From Marinoscillum furvescens DSM 4134 (GTDB lineage Bacteria > Bacteroidota > Bacteroidia > Cytophagales > Cyclobacteriaceae): a stretch of DNA of 36,067 nucleotides. The stretch covers positions 1-36,067 of the forward strand of contig NZ_QREG01000037.1 in NCBI RefSeq assembly GCF_003386095.1, in the 5' to 3' direction. The translations under genes were made by a program, and so were the position numbers. The notes beneath the pieces are model-generated. The model saw only the letters and a list, made by a program, of their open reading frames with translations. It was not told the origin of the DNA and did not search any database. Shown one piece after another: positions 1-7,404 of this stretch (the stretch's first letter is position 1; the number at the start of each line of letters is the position of its first letter).

Positions 1-102
1 TATTCACAAATTATGAGTCTCCCCCTAGAACCCCCTCATGTGGATAATAGTAGTAGTCTTAGAATATCAATAGATTGTAAACCTAAAGGCCGGCAAAGGC
101 AG

Positions 103-270
103 GTCTGAGCATATGCGATATATCCAAAATCATCATGGGAACGAGAATGCGAGTTTATTTATTTGCTGATTTTCATTTGGAAAAACGTTAAGAAATGAAT
201 TCGGCCCTTGATTTTTACTACCGGGGCGCGAAGCCTTTTTATCGCCTGGCCGGCCGCTAGAAAAAGTAGA
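103..270. repeat. Dispersed noncoding repeat, copy A
   Basis: This stretch matches 1662-1841 (copy B) over most of its length. The shared blocks are GTCTGAGCAT at the left, a long T-rich block around 150-195, a block starting CCTTGATTTTT, a GGGGCGCG hairpin motif, the palindromic block CGCCTGGCCGGCCGC and AAAAAGTAG at the right. Weaker similarity continues to about 395. Copy A lacks about 14 bp holding an extra GGGGCGCG motif that copy B has. No convincing coding frame is present. It lies beyond the tRNA-Lys terminators, just as copy B lies beyond the glnA terminator. Confidence 0.85.
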
Positions 271-436
271 GTGAAAAAAAACTAAAGCTCGATCTGTTTT
301 GAAAGCCGATCGCAAGGCGTCAAAAAGCAAACCTTTTCAAATAATGCTACAATTGAACTTTCAAAAGCGAGCCCACACAAATATTGCTTGATCCCACACC
401 AGGCCCCTCTCCTTTTCCTCACAAAACCATATAAAC

Positions 437-471
437 GAAAAAACCCTCCGAAGTGACTTTCGAAGGGTTTT
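437..471 (-). terminator. Rho-independent terminator (outer copy)
   Basis: Read on the minus strand, AAAACCCTTCG pairs with CGGAGGGTTTT, with one bulge or mismatch, and is followed by a T run. It is the second terminator downstream of tRNA-Lys and belongs to the decayed duplicate unit. Confidence 0.7.
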
Positions 472-476
472 GAAAG

Positions 477-527
477 TGATTCGCCTGGGGCTCGATCGGA
501 GTGGCGTCCCACACCAGGACCGGCTCC
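477..527 (-). pseudogene. Decayed tRNA-Lys 3' fragment
   Basis: Positions 477-495 are identical to the acceptor and T-arm end of the intact tRNA-Lys at 592-610. The similarity is then broken by about 17 extra bases holding GGCGTCCC, and resumes as ACCAGGACC, matching the T-arm and variable region. The 5' half, including the anticodon arm and D arm, is missing or unrecognisable, so it cannot make a tRNA. Confidence 0.7.
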
Positions 528-551
528 TTTCCCCACAAAACCCCGAAAACC

Positions 552-586
552 AAAAAAGCCTCTTAAATTTCTCTAAGAGGCTTTTT
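552..586 (-). terminator. Rho-independent terminator of tRNA-Lys
   Basis: On the minus strand AAAAAGCCTCTTA pairs with TAAGAGGCTTTTT over 13 bp with an 8-nt loop, then T residues. It lies 5 nt past the 3' end of tRNA-Lys. Confidence 0.85.
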
Positions 587-591
587 GAAAG

Positions 592-664
592 TGATTCGCC
601 TGGGGCTCGAACCCAGGACCCTCTCCTTAAAAGGGAGATGCTCTACCAACTGAGCTAGCGAATC
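592..664 (-). tRNA. tRNA-Lys (anticodon TTT)
   Basis: The 73-nt minus-strand sequence folds as a full cloverleaf. The acceptor stem GATTCGC pairs with GCGAATC, the discriminator is A, and the D arm is GCTC/GAGC with an AGTTGGTA-type loop. The anticodon stem TCTCC/GGAGA encloses CTTTTAA (anticodon TTT), and the T arm CTGGG/CCCAG encloses TTCGAGC. CCA is not encoded. It is followed by a strong terminator and by degenerate copies of its own 3' end. Confidence 0.96.
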
Positions 665-672
665 ATTATGTG

Positions 673-680
673 TATCTTTG
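673..680 (+). promoter_or_regulatory. Possible -7 box (TAnnTTTG)
   Basis: TATCTTTG matches the Bacteroidota housekeeping -7 consensus TAnnTTTG and lies about 70 bp before the gene at 749. No clear -33 TTTG is visible at the usual distance. Confidence 0.35.
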
Positions 681-748
681 CTTTTTGTAAGGCCGTTCCC
701 TTATTTTGCGGTTGCAAAACTATGTAGCCTGATCACAAAATACAATCG

Positions 749-1468
749 ATGAAACACTTTTTTTCCAGATTTATTTTCACCTCTTTGATCGTGCTGAGCA
801 CAACCCTTTGGAGCTCAGCCCAAAACGAACAATTATCCTCGGCAGATTCTTTGTTCAACAATCAAAAATACACCGAGGCTATGGAAATCTATGAGAATAT
901 TTTTTCTCAGAACCAGACCTCTGCTGCCATGCTTACGCGTATGGCGTTTATCTCCGAAGGTCTGGGCAACTATGCCGAAGCGCTTTTTTACCTCAATCTG
1001 TACTATGAGCGCACCAACGATAAGAGTGCACTTTATAAAATCCAGGAAATCGCTGAAGAACACCAGCTCGCTGGCTATGAGCACAACGACTTTAAATTTA
1101 TCACCGGATTTCTCCGCCAACATCAGGAAATCATCACAGCGCTTTTGTGCGCCTTTTCGGCATTTCTAATGTATTACTCCATTCGCAAGAAAAAACGCAA
1201 AGAGCAGCCCGTAACACCTGCCATACTACAGACACTCACGCTCACTGCACTTCTCGTACTTTCCAACAACCTCCTCACCAAAGATGCCGCCATAGTGAGC
1301 GCAGACCGCAGCCTACTGATGACTGGTCCATCTGGGGCAGCTGAGCCCATAGAGTATGTAGAGCGTGGCAACAAAGTAACCGTACTCAAAACAGACGAGC
1401 TGTGGTCCAAAATCCTCTGGAGAGATCAGGAAGCATACATTAGAAACAAAAACCTAAAGAAGCTTTAG
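749..1468 (+). CDS. TPR / SH3-like membrane protein
   Basis: The 239-residue product begins with a signal peptide (cleavage near SSAQ, residue 25). About residues 28-110 carry TPR-like helices, with YTEAMEIYENIF followed by GNYAEALFYLNLYY. Two hydrophobic segments follow (about 129-146 and 158-175), separated by a basic KKKRK stretch. The C-terminal part (about 180-239, with GNKVTVLKTDELWSKILW) resembles a bacterial SH3 domain. The order TPR, membrane helices, SH3 is like BatE-type proteins of Bacteroidota, but the usual bat genes are not beside it. It is probably anchored in the inner membrane. It stands alone between tRNA-Lys and glutamine synthetase, flanked on both sides by copies of one repeat. 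Confidence 0.8.
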   Translation: MKHFFSRFIFTSLIVLSTTLWSSAQNEQLSSADSLFNNQKYTEAMEIYENIFSQNQTSAAMLTRMAFISEGLGNYAEALFYLNLYYERTNDKSALYKIQEIAEEHQLAGYEHNDFKFITGFLRQHQEIITALLCAFSAFLMYYSIRKKKRKEQPVTPAILQTLTLTALLVLSNNLLTKDAAIVSADRSLLMTGPSGAAEPIEYVERGNKVTVLKTDELWSKILWRDQEAYIRNKNLKKL

Positions 1469-1633
1469 GGAAGGTTATTTATTCATTGATTATTAAAATG
1501 AAAGAGCACTAAGAGCTCGACGGTTCGTGAGGAGACTTAGTGCGTACCTATAAACAAATGAAGGATTAACCGAAAACCTGTTGTAAGATAGAGTTTATGA
1601 TAGGACGGGCCTTGGCTCATTTTAGGTTTTTCG

Positions 1634-1735
1634 AATGAAAATCAGGTGACAAATAAATATTGTCTGAGCATTTGCTCAAATTCGAAATTTTATCCGGAAT
1701 GAAAATGCGAGTTTATTTATTTGCTGATTTTCATT
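1634..1735. repeat. Imperfect inverted repeat overlapping repeat B
   Basis: ATGAAAATCA at 1635-1644 is the exact reverse complement of TGATTTTCAT at 1725-1734, and AATAAAT at 1652-1658 pairs with ATTTATT at 1715-1721. The left arm lies just outside repeat B and is absent upstream of copy A. Confidence 0.55.
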
Positions 1736-1841
1736 TGGAAAAGCGTTAAGAAATGAGCTCAGCCCGGGGCGCGCAGCCCTTGATTTTTGCTGCCGGGGCG
1801 CGTAGCCTTTTTATCGCCTGGCCGGCCGCAAGAAAAAGTAG
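1662..1841. repeat. Dispersed noncoding repeat, copy B
   Basis: This is the second copy of the repeat at 103-270. It has the same block order and about 14 extra bp giving a second GGGGCGCG hairpin motif (motifs near 1765-1778 and 1794-1807). Similarity to copy A fades out towards the terminator at 1974. The gap 1469-2026 therefore holds this repeat, a terminator and no visible gene. Confidence 0.85.
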
Positions 1842-1973
1842 GGAATAATATTAGACAGGCTCTATTGTGAGAACTCATCGCAGACCTTTTAAAAGCAACC
1901 CCACACAGAATATGCAACAATTAAACGTTCCAAAGAAAGCTCGCAGAAATATTACTGGATTCGAAAACCTCAC

Positions 1974-2004
1974 AAAAAAACCCGGCGTGTGCCGGGTTTT
2001 TTTT
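1974..2004 (-). terminator. Terminator downstream of glutamine synthetase
   Basis: CCCGGC-GTGT-GCCGGG is a perfect 6-bp GC stem flanked by A7 on the left and T8 on the right. It can terminate in both directions. It lies 23 bp past the stop of the minus-strand glutamine synthetase gene. Confidence 0.9.
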
Positions 2005-2026
2005 ATTGTTAGATATTTTTTAGCAA

Positions 2027-3040
2027 TTATCCAGTAACTGATTTTACAGTTTTGATAATTCTAGAAGCTACTTTATAAGGATCTGCGTTAGATGCAGGTC
2101 TTCTGTCTTCCAGGTATCCGCTCCAGCCATTGTTTTTAGTGTATACAGGGATACGGATAGAAGCACCACGGTCAGACACACCATAAGAGAAGTCTGTGAT
2201 AGCAGCAGTCTCGTGCTTACCAGTCAGACGCTGATCGTTATCAGCACCGTATACAGCGATGTGCTCATCTACTACGCTACGGAAAGCTTCGCATACTTTC
2301 TCGATTTTCTCCTGGCTACCTGCAGTACGGATGTAAGAGTTAGAGAAGTTGGCGTGCATACCAGATCCGTTCCAATCCAGCTCACCTAGTGGCTTAGGAT
2401 GGTACTCGATGTAAAGACCGTACTTTTCAGACAGACGCTCCATCAGGTATCTTCCGATCCAGATTTCGTCACCAGCCTGCTGAGCGCCTTTAGCAAATAC
2501 TTGCCATTCCCACTGCCCCATAGCTACCTCACCGTTAGTACCTTCTACATTGAGGCCAGCAGCAAGACATAGATCCAGGTGCTCATCTTTGAAATCTCTT
2601 CCAAACACATTCTGACCACCTACACCACAGTAGTAAGGACCCTGAGGACCAGGATATCCACCGTGAGGGAATCCTAGTGGCTTACCTGTAGTAGGGTCCA
2701 TTAGGAAATACTCCTGCTCAAAACCAAACCAGAAATCATCATCCTGATCATCGATAGTAGCACGAGCGTTAGATTCGTGTGGAGTACCATCAGCATTTAA
2801 AACTTCCGTCATTACCAGGTATCCATTTTCGATCGCTGGATCAGGACAGATGTAAACAGGCTTCAACAGACAATCAGAAGATCCGCCTTCTGCTTGCTCA
2901 GTAGAGCTACCATCGAAAGACCACTCTGGGCAGTCCTCCAACTTACCGCTGAAGTTGTCAACAACTTTTGTTTTGCTTCTTAGAGATTGGGTAGGCTTGT
3001 AACCATCAAGCCAGATGTACTCCAATTTTGACTTAGCCAT
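2027..3040 (-). CDS. glnA: Glutamine synthetase, type II
   Basis: This enzyme makes glutamine from glutamate, ammonium and ATP in the cytosol and is the entry point of ammonium assimilation. The 337-residue length and the sequence fit the short type II (eukaryote-like) class and not the roughly 470-residue type I enzyme. It has the N-terminal beta-grasp part (LEYIWLDGYKPTQ), the glycine-rich WSFDGSSTEQAEGGSSD block near residues 40-57, and HETAAITDFSYGVSDRGASIRIP near residue 276 with the ATP and glutamate site residues. The adenylylation tyrosine region of type I enzymes is not expected in this class. It is transcribed in the same direction as amtB and the beta-barrel gene upstream. A terminator follows at 1974-2004. 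Confidence 0.95.
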   Translation of the reverse strand: MAKSKLEYIWLDGYKPTQSLRSKTKVVDNFSGKLEDCPEWSFDGSSTEQAEGGSSDCLLKPVYICPDPAIENGYLVMTEVLNADGTPHESNARATIDDQDDDFWFGFEQEYFLMDPTTGKPLGFPHGGYPGPQGPYYCGVGGQNVFGRDFKDEHLDLCLAAGLNVEGTNGEVAMGQWEWQVFAKGAQQAGDEIWIGRYLMERLSEKYGLYIEYHPKPLGELDWNGSGMHANFSNSYIRTAGSQEKIEKVCEAFRSVVDEHIAVYGADNDQRLTGKHETAAITDFSYGVSDRGASIRIPVYTKNNGWSGYLEDRRPASNADPYKVASRIIKTVKSVTG

Positions 3041-3222
3041 GTTTTTCTGGTTTATATTTTAACGTGAATAAATAAATTTTCTACAAATCAACTTCTGTGA
3101 GGTCTAAAATTGACCCTGGAAAAGCAATACTTCAAATTTTAATAAAAATCGCGATATATTGAACTATTTTCATGAATATTTCGGAATTTTTATCAAAAAA
3201 TCAAAAATAAGTTAATTAAATC

Positions 3223-3276
3223 AAAAAAAATCCCATTCCCTGTCTGGAAAATCCAAGACCTGGGAACGGGATTTTT
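3223..3276 (-). terminator. Terminator downstream of the beta-barrel gene
   Basis: On the minus strand AAAAATCCCGTTCCCAGGTCT pairs with AGACAGGGAATGGGATTTTT, with two small interruptions, followed by a T run. This separates the porin gene from glutamine synthetase, which therefore probably has its own promoter in 3041-3222. Confidence 0.8.
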
Positions 3277-3316
3277 GGGTATTTCGTAAAATCCTCTTCT
3301 TACAAAATTTTATTTC

Positions 3317-4363
3317 TTAGAACGAGTAAACTCCAGCTACTACAAATGAAGCCAGCGAGCTACCAGTTTCGAAATCCGTAGGACTGCTGTAGTCAGTAAT
3401 TACCACATCTTCCTCAGAGTAAAGATCCAATCTAAACTCAGGTATCAGCGTAAGATTACCTACTGAGTAGTTTGCAGACAAAGTAAGGTCTACTACATTT
3501 TCACCTACAGTGATAGCACCTACTCCCTCGTCAGAGAAGTACTCACCTCTTAGTCCCATTGCAAATGACTCAGAGAACGAATTTTGCAGGTAAAGTGCAG
3601 CACCGTAGAAGTTATCAGATGCTGAAGTAGCGTTTACACCGAGGTAAAAAGTTTCAGACAAATCCCATCCGGCAGTCAGGTCTACCTGAAAGAACTCATC
3701 ATCAAACAAAAAGTTTAAATAAGCTCCACCGTAACCGATCTGAGCACCTCCCACATAGTCACCAGTTGGGTTGAAATCTGTAGCATCAGTAGGGTTAAAT
3801 ACACCCAACATCAAACTCAGGTCACCCAGACCTATGTCAGCTTTCAAACCAGAGTGTGAGAAAGGACCATAAGAGAACATATATGAAGTAGAGTAGTTGA
3901 AGTTAGCCGTTGGCGAGATCACTTCATAACCCAGGAATGTATTGAAGTTACCTGCAGTAAGCGTTACCGCATCACTTACATTCCAGTATACGTATAGCTG
4001 GTTTACAATGCTAGAGCTTGCAGTAGTAGAAGCAAACACCGCATCTGTACCTCTAGGACCAAACACGAGATCACCTACAAAACCAACTTTCTCTCCTTCG
4101 TAAGCAGCAATCAGGTTAACCATTCCCAGCGCAAACCCAGGCTGATTTGCAAATGAAGTGGCAGGAGCCTGATAGGCATCATACGTCCCATCATCATCCA
4201 GGTCTACCTGATTCTCAGCATTCAGGTTAGTTCGGAAGTAGGTATCTACTGACCCACTGAAGGTGAATCCAGCAGGCTCATCCTGAGCATTTACAGTAAC
4301 CACAGCTAGTAGCATCAGAGCGGTCAGGAAAAAACCTTTTGTTACTTTTGTAAAAGTTTTCAT
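3317..4363 (-). CDS. Putative outer-membrane beta-barrel porin (BBP2-like)
   Basis: The 348-residue product has a clear signal peptide (MKTFTKVTKGFFLTALMLL, cleavage after VNAQ). It continues with FTFSGSVDTYFRTNLN and many alternating aromatic/glycine strands, and ends in a hydrophobic strand with a terminal phenylalanine (VVAGVYSF), as outer-membrane barrels do. The pattern resembles the BBP2 porin family of Bacteroidota. It sits 108 bp downstream of amtB and upstream of glutamine synthetase, so it may let ammonium or small nitrogen compounds cross the outer membrane. That role is inferred from position only. Confidence 0.75.
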   Translation of the reverse strand: MKTFTKVTKGFFLTALMLLAVVTVNAQDEPAGFTFSGSVDTYFRTNLNAENQVDLDDDGTYDAYQAPATSFANQPGFALGMVNLIAAYEGEKVGFVGDLVFGPRGTDAVFASTTASSSIVNQLYVYWNVSDAVTLTAGNFNTFLGYEVISPTANFNYSTSYMFSYGPFSHSGLKADIGLGDLSLMLGVFNPTDATDFNPTGDYVGGAQIGYGGAYLNFLFDDEFFQVDLTAGWDLSETFYLGVNATSASDNFYGAALYLQNSFSESFAMGLRGEYFSDEGVGAITVGENVVDLTLSANYSVGNLTLIPEFRLDLYSEEDVVITDYSSPTDFETGSSLASFVVAGVYSF

Positions 4364-4395
4364 AAGCTTCGTTGTATTTAAAGTTTGTGAGAATA

Positions 4396-4443
4396 AGGGC
4401 CTCTGAGTGCCGAATGGTTGGCGCCAGGCATTTCAGAGGCCTT
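4396..4443 (-). terminator. Intercistronic hairpin between amtB and the porin gene
   Basis: GGGCCTCTGA (4397-4406) pairs with TCAGAGGCCT (4433-4442), with an inner TGCC/GGCA pairing. On the minus strand the tail is poor in T, so it may act as an attenuator or RNA-stability element and not as a strong terminator. Confidence 0.55.
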
Positions 4444-4471
4444 GATGTTTTTGATTGTTATATTTTTCGGA

Positions 4472-5806
4472 TTACTCAGAGATGATGGTATACCCTCTGA
4501 TTCCATGCTCGTGACTATCGAGTCCTTCTTTTTCATGCTGCTCAGACACTCGGATGCCCACAGTAGCTTTCAGCACGATGAAGATCACAAATGCACTAAC
4601 AAAAGCAGCTACACCACACACAGCCACACCTGTAAGCTGAGTAAGGAAAGAATGATCAGGATTGATAGAGAAGATACCTACAGCTAGCGTACCCCACACC
4701 CCACAAGTAAGGTGTACAGACACAGCCCCTACTACATCATCCAACTTGAATTTGTCAAGCGTGATAGCTGAGATTACTACCAGGATACCTGCTACCAGAC
4801 CTACGATGATTGCATTCATCGGCTCGATCACATCTGCACCAGCAGTGATACCTACAAGACCTGCAAGGATACCATTGAGCACCATACCCAGATCCAGACG
4901 TTTGAAGGCAATGTATCCAGTCACGAAACCACCCAGACCACCCGCACATGCTGCAAGTGATGTAGTTACAAGTACGAAGGATACTAACCCTGGATCAGCA
5001 GACAGTACAGAACCGCCATTAAATCCAAACCAGCCTAACCAAAGAAGGAATACACCGATTACTGCCAAAGGCACACTAGATCCTGGCTTGTCTATTACTT
5101 TACCGTCTACATATTTACCAAGACGTGGCCCAAGAATCATGATACCAGCAAGAGCTCCCCAGCCACCTACAGAGTGCACCAAAGTAGAACCTGCAAAGTC
5201 ATAGAATCCCCAGGCATCGAGAACTCCACCACCCCATTTCCAGCTACCAATGATCGGGTACACGATACCCACAAAGATCACAGTGAAAATCAGGTAAGCA
5301 CCAAGCTTGATACGCTCAGCTACAGCTCCAGACACGATAGTAGCAGCAGTAGCAGCAAACATCGCCTGGAATAAAAAGTCTGTCCAGTAAGTCATGCCAG
5401 CATCCATGTAACCAGCACTATTGTCGGCAGTAGCAGATGTCTCCAGACCAAAACCAGCAAATCCAAACCAACCCGGAACATCAAATCCAGGATACATCAG
5501 ATTGAATCCCATCAATGAATAGGTCAGGATACCTATAATAGGAGTAAGCGTATTCTTAAAAAGTATGTTTACAGTGTTTTTGGACTGACCGAAACCAGTT
5601 TCCACACCAGCAAACCCCAGGTGCATAATAAAAACTAGCGCAGTAGCCACCATCATCCACACATTGTTTGTAGTGAGAAGGTTGGCAGTAATGTCTGCAC
5701 TGTAATCCACCGCAGCAGCCGCTACAGTCTCCACAACTTCCGGTGCTGTCTCCGCTACAGCTACCGAATCTTGCATAATCATCAACAGATTGGTGATCAT
5801 TTTCAT
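4472..5806 (-). CDS. amtB: Ammonium transporter AmtB
   Basis: The 444-residue inner-membrane channel has about 11 hydrophobic helices. Hallmarks are FQAMFAATAATIVSGAVAER, the first pore histidine in TLVHSVGGWGALAG (His211) and the second in VSVHLTCGVWGTLAVG (His365), matching the twin histidines of the Amt/MEP family. The N-terminus (about residues 1-45) is longer than in E. coli AmtB and rich in Val, Ala and Glu, possibly a signal peptide plus linker. No PII (glnK) gene is adjacent. It heads a nitrogen cluster with a porin-like gene and glutamine synthetase. Confidence 0.95.
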   Translation of the reverse strand: MKMITNLLMIMQDSVAVAETAPEVVETVAAAAVDYSADITANLLTTNNVWMMVATALVFIMHLGFAGVETGFGQSKNTVNILFKNTLTPIIGILTYSLMGFNLMYPGFDVPGWFGFAGFGLETSATADNSAGYMDAGMTYWTDFLFQAMFAATAATIVSGAVAERIKLGAYLIFTVIFVGIVYPIIGSWKWGGGVLDAWGFYDFAGSTLVHSVGGWGALAGIMILGPRLGKYVDGKVIDKPGSSVPLAVIGVFLLWLGWFGFNGGSVLSADPGLVSFVLVTTSLAACAGGLGGFVTGYIAFKRLDLGMVLNGILAGLVGITAGADVIEPMNAIIVGLVAGILVVISAITLDKFKLDDVVGAVSVHLTCGVWGTLAVGIFSINPDHSFLTQLTGVAVCGVAAFVSAFVIFIVLKATVGIRVSEQHEKEGLDSHEHGIRGYTIISE

Positions 5807-6230
5807 AAGTTTTAGTTAACAATTCCTTTTTAGAGCAGATTTCTTCAAGATTCTGCAAATCCTGTGTTTTCTGCTTCAAATCTGAACCAAATTAAGCGAG
5901 ATATTTGCAAAACATCAAAATCATGGTTTCAATTAGAACCTATTATGAGATGATATTTTGCAAATCGGAATGGAATTGGTTGAAATTTTAGCCGTGACCC
6001 GACTGTTTTGTTGAAAAATGTGCAAACGAGGTTGATTTTCGAACCACGAGCTTGTTCATATTGTAAAAATCACCTTCACCGAAATAATTTTAATTTTATC
6101 ATAAATTCAGGTGATTAATTTTTGAATTTTTAATGATTTCACAGAATATTCTTCTGATTCTTCCAAAAACAGCAAATTGGCGCTCCAACAATTAGTCTAC
6201 TTCTAATGCGTGGATTTCTCTTGCATAGCC
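5807..6230. other. Divergent intergenic region, no gene seen
   Basis: About 430 bp separate the divergent amtB and PLP-enzyme genes. The sequence is AT-rich and has no convincing ORF or RNA gene. It should hold the amtB promoter on the minus strand, but I find no exact TAnnTTTG box with a correctly spaced -33 element. Confidence 0.5.
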
Positions 6231-6238
6231 TAATTTTA
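6231..6238 (+). promoter_or_regulatory. Possible -7 box directly before the start codon
   Basis: TAATTTTA matches TAnnTTTG in all but the last base and is separated from the ATG at 6244 by only GGCCC. The same arrangement occurs at 12566 and 20428. Confidence 0.3.
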
Positions 6239-6243
6239 GGCCC

Positions 6244-7404
6244 ATGGACATCAATGACGCGCTATTTCACACTGGAGAGGGGTCAGCTTTTACGGACATC
6301 CCCGCTTCTCCAGCTATTTATCAGACTAGCAACTTCGTTTTCAACACCTTTGAAGACATGCAAGCCTGTCTGGAGCACGAAGACAAGTCGCCCTTTTATA
6401 GCAGAGGGGCCAACCCCACCGTACAAACGCTTCAAAAAAAGCTTGCAGCACTCGAGCAAACCGAAGAAGCGCTGGTGTTTGGCAGTGGAAGTGCTGCTGT
6501 GGCGGCAGCTATCATGTCTCAGGTACAAGCCGGCGATCACATCACCTGTGTAGCCAATCCATATGGATGGACCAAAAAACTACTCAACACCATACTACAA
6601 GGGTATGGAGTGACCCATGATTTTGTACCCGCTCACGATACCGACGCCCTCCTGGCCGCCGTAAAACCAGAAACACGGGTGATCTTCCTGGAAAGCCCTA
6701 ACTCCTGGACATACGAAATGCAGGACCTGGAACGGGTGGCAGCATTCGCCAAACAAAAAGGTATCACCACGATCATAGACAATAGCTGCGCCTCCCCGCT
6801 CAACCAACAACCAGCAAAATATGGCATAGACATAATGGTGCACTCGGCCTCAAAATACCTAAGCGGACATGCTGACATGGTAGCTGGAGTGCTTTGCACC
6901 TCCTCCAAAATGGCCAAACAGATTTTTCAAGGGCCCTACATGACCCTGGGCGGCATCTTATCGCCATTCGAGTCCTGGCTGATGATCCGCTCCCTTCGCA
7001 CCCTGGAGATGCGTATGGACCGGGTAGCCTCCAATGCACTGGTAGTAGGCGAATACCTCGAAAACCACCCGAAAGTCACCAAACTATACTTCACCCACGC
7101 CAAAAGCTACCCGCAGCCTGAGCTGAGAGACAAGTACCTCAAAAAAGCAGGTGGTCTCATGACCATCGAACTGGACACTACCGAACTCGAGCAGGTCAAA
7201 TCATTTTGCAATGCTCTGAAGCGCTTTAAACTGGGCTGCTCCTGGGGAGGGTTTGAGTCGCTGGCATTTCCAGCCGCCACTACCACTGGCTCGCTCAACT
7301 ACCACAGTGATGACACGCCGGTAAATCGGGTTCGCCTGTATGTAGGGCTTGAAAATCCAGAGCTACTCATCGAAGACCTATCCAACGCCTTTGATGCCCT
7401 GTAA
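6244..7404 (+). CDS. PLP-dependent enzyme, cystathionine gamma-synthase family
   Basis: The 386-residue product belongs to the Cys/Met-metabolism PLP enzymes (fold type I), which carry out gamma- or beta-elimination or replacement on sulfur amino acids. Visible motifs are the cofactor-contacting YSRGANPTVQTLQKKLAALE, the glycine-rich FGSGSAAVAAAI, the active-site tyrosine in ANPYGWTKKLL, and the Schiff-base lysine in HSASKYLSGHADMV. Length fits the family. Whether it is a synthase, a cystathionine lyase or a methionine gamma-lyase cannot be settled from sequence. The following gene overlaps its stop by 11 bp, so the two are probably co-transcribed. A -7-like box lies only 5 bp before the ATG. 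Confidence 0.88.
   Translation: MDINDALFHTGEGSAFTDIPASPAIYQTSNFVFNTFEDMQACLEHEDKSPFYSRGANPTVQTLQKKLAALEQTEEALVFGSGSAAVAAAIMSQVQAGDHITCVANPYGWTKKLLNTILQGYGVTHDFVPAHDTDALLAAVKPETRVIFLESPNSWTYEMQDLERVAAFAKQKGITTIIDNSCASPLNQQPAKYGIDIMVHSASKYLSGHADMVAGVLCTSSKMAKQIFQGPYMTLGGILSPFESWLMIRSLRTLEMRMDRVASNALVVGEYLENHPKVTKLYFTHAKSYPQPELRDKYLKKAGGLMTIELDTTELEQVKSFCNALKRFKLGCSWGGFESLAFPAATTTGSLNYHSDDTPVNRVRLYVGLENPELLIEDLSNAFDAL

Larger units (their letters stand above)
392..621 (-). repeat. Tandem 115-bp repeat derived from tRNA-Lys 3' end and terminator
   Basis: Two units of about 115 bp can be read. TCCCACACCAGG occurs at 392 and again at 507, and a 28-bp exact match occurs at 468-495 and 583-610. Each unit carries a T-loop/anticodon-like piece, a CACAAAACC block, a terminator hairpin and the last 19 nt of tRNA-Lys. 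The hairpin sequences have diverged while their stems remain paired. The simplest reading is an old tandem duplication of a tRNA-Lys gene and its terminator in which only the copy at 592-664 stayed functional. Confidence 0.75.

Noticed and set aside
133-536. Small minus-strand ORFs at 133-330 and 282-536
   Set aside because: They lie in repeat A and the tRNA-derived repeats, have no start signals or domain features, and their composition reflects the repeat sequence.
468-610. Direct repeats of a tRNA 3' end as attL/attR of an integrative element
   Set aside because: The repeats are only 115 bp apart, no integrase or cargo lies between them, and the period continues outwards. Tandem decay of the tRNA unit explains them better.
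470-658. 62-residue plus-strand ORF
   Set aside because: It lies across the decayed tRNA copy, the terminator and the antisense of the real tRNA-Lys.
4396-4443. Strong terminator between amtB and the porin gene
   Set aside because: The hairpin is good but the minus-strand tail lacks a T run, so full termination is not supported and it is listed with lower confidence.
4662-5204. Long plus-strand ORF of 180 residues
   Set aside because: It is antisense to amtB, Pro/Thr-rich with no domain, and the amtB frame is unmistakable.
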